Source: Anaerolineae bacterium (GTDB lineage Bacteria; Chloroflexota; Anaerolineae; JAAYZQ01). Taken from it: a DNA stretch of 6,656 nucleotides. Position numbers and translations under genes: made by a program. Shown here piece after piece: positions 4,930 to 6,656 of this stretch. Where the stretch lies: assembly GCA_016926595.1 (NCBI GenBank), contig JAFGOG010000290.1:1-6656 (forward strand), read 5' to 3'. The notes below the pieces were generated by a model. It saw only the letters and a program-made list of their open reading frames with translations, searched no databases and was not told where the DNA came from. Position 1 is the first letter of the stretch, and the number at the start of each line of letters is the position of its first letter.

Positions 4930-6656
4930 ATGCCCAATAGGACGCAACGGAAATCTTATGCGCGTATCCCGGATGTACTGCCTCTGCCAGACCTGATCGA
5001 GATTCAGCTCGATTCGTATCTATGGTTCCAGCACGACGGTCTGCGCGAGCTATTCGACGAGATCTCGCCCATCCAGAGCTTTAACGGGAACTTTGAGCTC
5101 CATTTTCCCGGCTTGAACGAAGAGCTAAACCAGAGGTTCGGCCTGGATTATCGCTTTGAAGAGCCCAAGTATGACCAGCAAGAATGCCTCGACCGGGACA
5201 TGACCTATGCTGCGCCTCTCTATGTCCGTGTCGCGTTGTGGAACAAGGAAAGCGACGAGTGGACCACACAGGACGTGTTCATGGGCGATTTTCCATTGAT
5301 GACAGATCACGGCACATTTATCATCAATGGGGCCGAGCGGGTGGTGGTCAGCCAGCTCATCCGCTCGCCTGGGGTCTATTTCACCGTGGAGGAAGACCGG
5401 ATCACCGGGCGAGGGCTGTGCATGGCCAAGCTCATTCCCAACCGGGGCGCGTGGCTCGAGTTCGAGACTGCCAAGAGGGACGTGCTATCGGTCAAGGTAG
5501 ACCGCAAACGCAAGCTGCCAGTTACCATTCTGCTGCGGGCCGCGGGCTTGGGCTCTGACGAGCAACTGCTCGATCTGTTCAAACTGTCGGACAGCATGCC
5601 CGATCATCCCTATATCCAGGCCACCATCGAGCGGGATCCGACCAAATCGACCGAAGAGGCGTTGATCGAGTTCTATAAAAGGCTGCGCCCTGGCGATCCG
5701 GCGACGCTGGACAACGCCACCAACTTTGTGCAGATGCTGCTGTTTACACCCCGTCGCTACGACTTGGGCCGGGTGGGACGCTACAAGCTGAACAAGCGCC
5801 TGAACCTGGACATTCCGCTGGATAAGCGCATCCTGACCGATCAGGACCTGGTCCGGGTCGTGGAGCGGATAATCCAGGTGAACAACGGGATCGAGGGGCC
5901 TGACGACATCGACCACCTGGGCAACCGCCGGATCAAGACGATGGGCGAGCTGATCCAGAACCAGCTCCGCATCGGCTTGCTGCGCATGGAGCGTGTGGTA
6001 CGCGAGCGGATGAGCATCCGCGAGCCTGAGCAGATGACGCCCATCTCACTTATCAACGTCCGGCCGGTGGTGGCGGCGACGCGCGAGTTCTTTGGCGGCA
6101 GCCAGCTCTCGCAATTCATGCAGCAGACCAACCCGCTGGACGAGCTGACCCACAAACGGCGCCTGAGCGCCCTGGGACCTGGCGGCCTGCGGCGCGAACG
6201 GGCTGGGTTCGACGTGCGCGACGTGCACCACTCGCACTATGGCCGCATCTGCCCCGTCGAAACGCCCGAAGGCCCGAACATCGGCTTGATCGGCTCTTTG
6301 GGCAGCTATGGCCGGATCAACGAGTATGGGTTTATCGAAACGCCATACCGGAAGGTGATCCTCAGCGTCCCCAACCGGCTGGACCGCACGCTGGGCAAGA
6401 CCGTTTACGAGCAGATCGTCGATCCGGCTACGGGTGAAGTGATTGCCACGCGCGACCAAAAGATCGACGAGGCGATGGCCGAACGCCTGGCCGGCCTTTT
6501 CGATCAACTGCCCGAGATCAAGATCCGGCCCATGGCCACCAACGAGATTGAATATCTCTCGGCCGACGAAGAGGACAAGTTCACCATCGCCCAGGCTAAC
6601 GCCGAGCTGGACGAAGAAGGGCAGTTTGTCCACGACCGGGTGTCGGTGCGGTGCGC
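4930..6656 (+). CDS. rpoB: RNA polymerase beta subunit, N-terminal 575 residues (cut by right edge)
   Basis: Beta subunit of the core RNA polymerase, half of the catalytic cleft. The ATG at 4930 has AAGGGAG (4914-4920) 9 nt upstream. The N-terminal protrusion and lobe segments are in order ([56 protein letters not shown]), then the fork/rifampicin region (about 391-424, GGSQLSQFM... [13 protein letters not shown]) and [14 protein letters not shown] (441-454). The key His falls at residue 408, much earlier than in Bacillus or E. coli, so the lobe is compact as in Thermus. Two oddities: Gln398 and Asp404 replace the usual Asp and Ser/Ala (E. coli positions 516 and 522), and residues 477-539 form an insert of about 50 residues relative to Bacillus. 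Usually rpoC follows; it would lie outside the window. No rplJ-rplL genes precede it. Confidence 0.98.
   Translation, partial: MPNRTQRKSYARIPDVLPLPDLIEIQLDSYLWFQHDGLRELFDEISPIQSFNGNFELHFPGLNEELNQRFGLDYRFEEPKYDQQECLDRDMTYAAPLYVRVALWNKESDEWTTQDVFMGDFPLMTDHGTFIINGAERVVVSQLIRSPGVYFTVEEDRITGRGLCMAKLIPNRGAWLEFETAKRDVLSVKVDRKRKLPVTILLRAAGLGSDEQLLDLFKLSDSMPDHPYIQATIERDPTKSTEEALIEFYKRLRPGDPATLDNATNFVQMLLFTPRRYDLGRVGRYKLNKRLNLDIPLDKRILTDQDLVRVVERIIQVNNGIEGPDDIDHLGNRRIKTMGELIQNQLRIGLLRMERVVRERMSIREPEQMTPISLINVRPVVAATREFFGGSQLSQFMQQTNPLDELTHKRRLSALGPGGLRRERAGFDVRDVHHSHYGRICPVETPEGPNIGLIGSLGSYGRINEYGFIETPYRKVILSVPNRLDRTLGKTVYEQIVDPATGEVIATRDQKIDEAMAERLAGLFDQLPEIKIRPMATNEIEYLSADEEDKFTIAQANAELDEEGQFVHDRVSVRC

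Overview
The window looks like chromosomal DNA from a member of the Chloroflexota, most likely class Anaerolineae or a relative. This rests on the RpoB sequence type ([18 protein letters not shown] followed by an [19 protein letters not shown] stretch), the many TPR proteins, the Thr-Pro spacers of exported proteins, acidic TPR proteins carrying short (D/E)W(L/V)xEL motifs, and a moderately high GC content. The assignment is made from memory of these families, not from a search.

Layout. Positions 1-4272 hold four minus-strand genes in three transcription units. Positions 4273-4929 are about 650 bases without a convincing protein gene. From 4930 to the right edge runs the first 575 codons of rpoB on the plus strand. 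Reading leftwards from the intergenic region: (i) a membrane-anchored TPR protein (4272-3145) and a ComEA-type DNA-binding protein (3135-2545) form a tight two-gene operon with a strong extended -10 promoter and an intrinsic terminator at 2462-2425; (ii) a cytoplasmic response regulator-histidine kinase hybrid (2358-1189) has its own promoter; (iii) a soluble TPR protein with an acidic tail (1133 to beyond the left edge) has a near-consensus promoter whose -35 box overlaps the kinase stop codon.

The intergenic region is the most interesting part. It carries a perfect-consensus sigma-70/sigma-A-type promoter for rpoB (TTGACA, 17 bp, TATAAT) and a structured leader of about 220 nt. Divergent to it, I read a candidate noncoding RNA of about 265 nt on the minus strand. 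It has a plausible extended -10 promoter (4621-4593), a predicted start right at a strong 5' hairpin (4585-4549), three exact 12-nt motifs spaced 41-42 nt apart (4535-4441), and an intrinsic terminator with an 11-bp stem followed directly by U8 (4403-4321). Those T residues run straight into the -35 box of the TPR-comEA promoter. No RNA family I know matches it (I considered 6S, tmRNA, RNase P and SRP RNA). It is a prediction from sequence only.

Working together: ComEA implies DNA uptake across the envelope; the neighbouring anchored TPR protein may be a scaffold at the membrane surface. The kinase lacks membrane segments and an adjacent output regulator, so its partners are elsewhere. RpoB carries two unusual residues in the rifampicin-binding region and an insert of about 50 residues resembling modules otherwise typical of RpoC.
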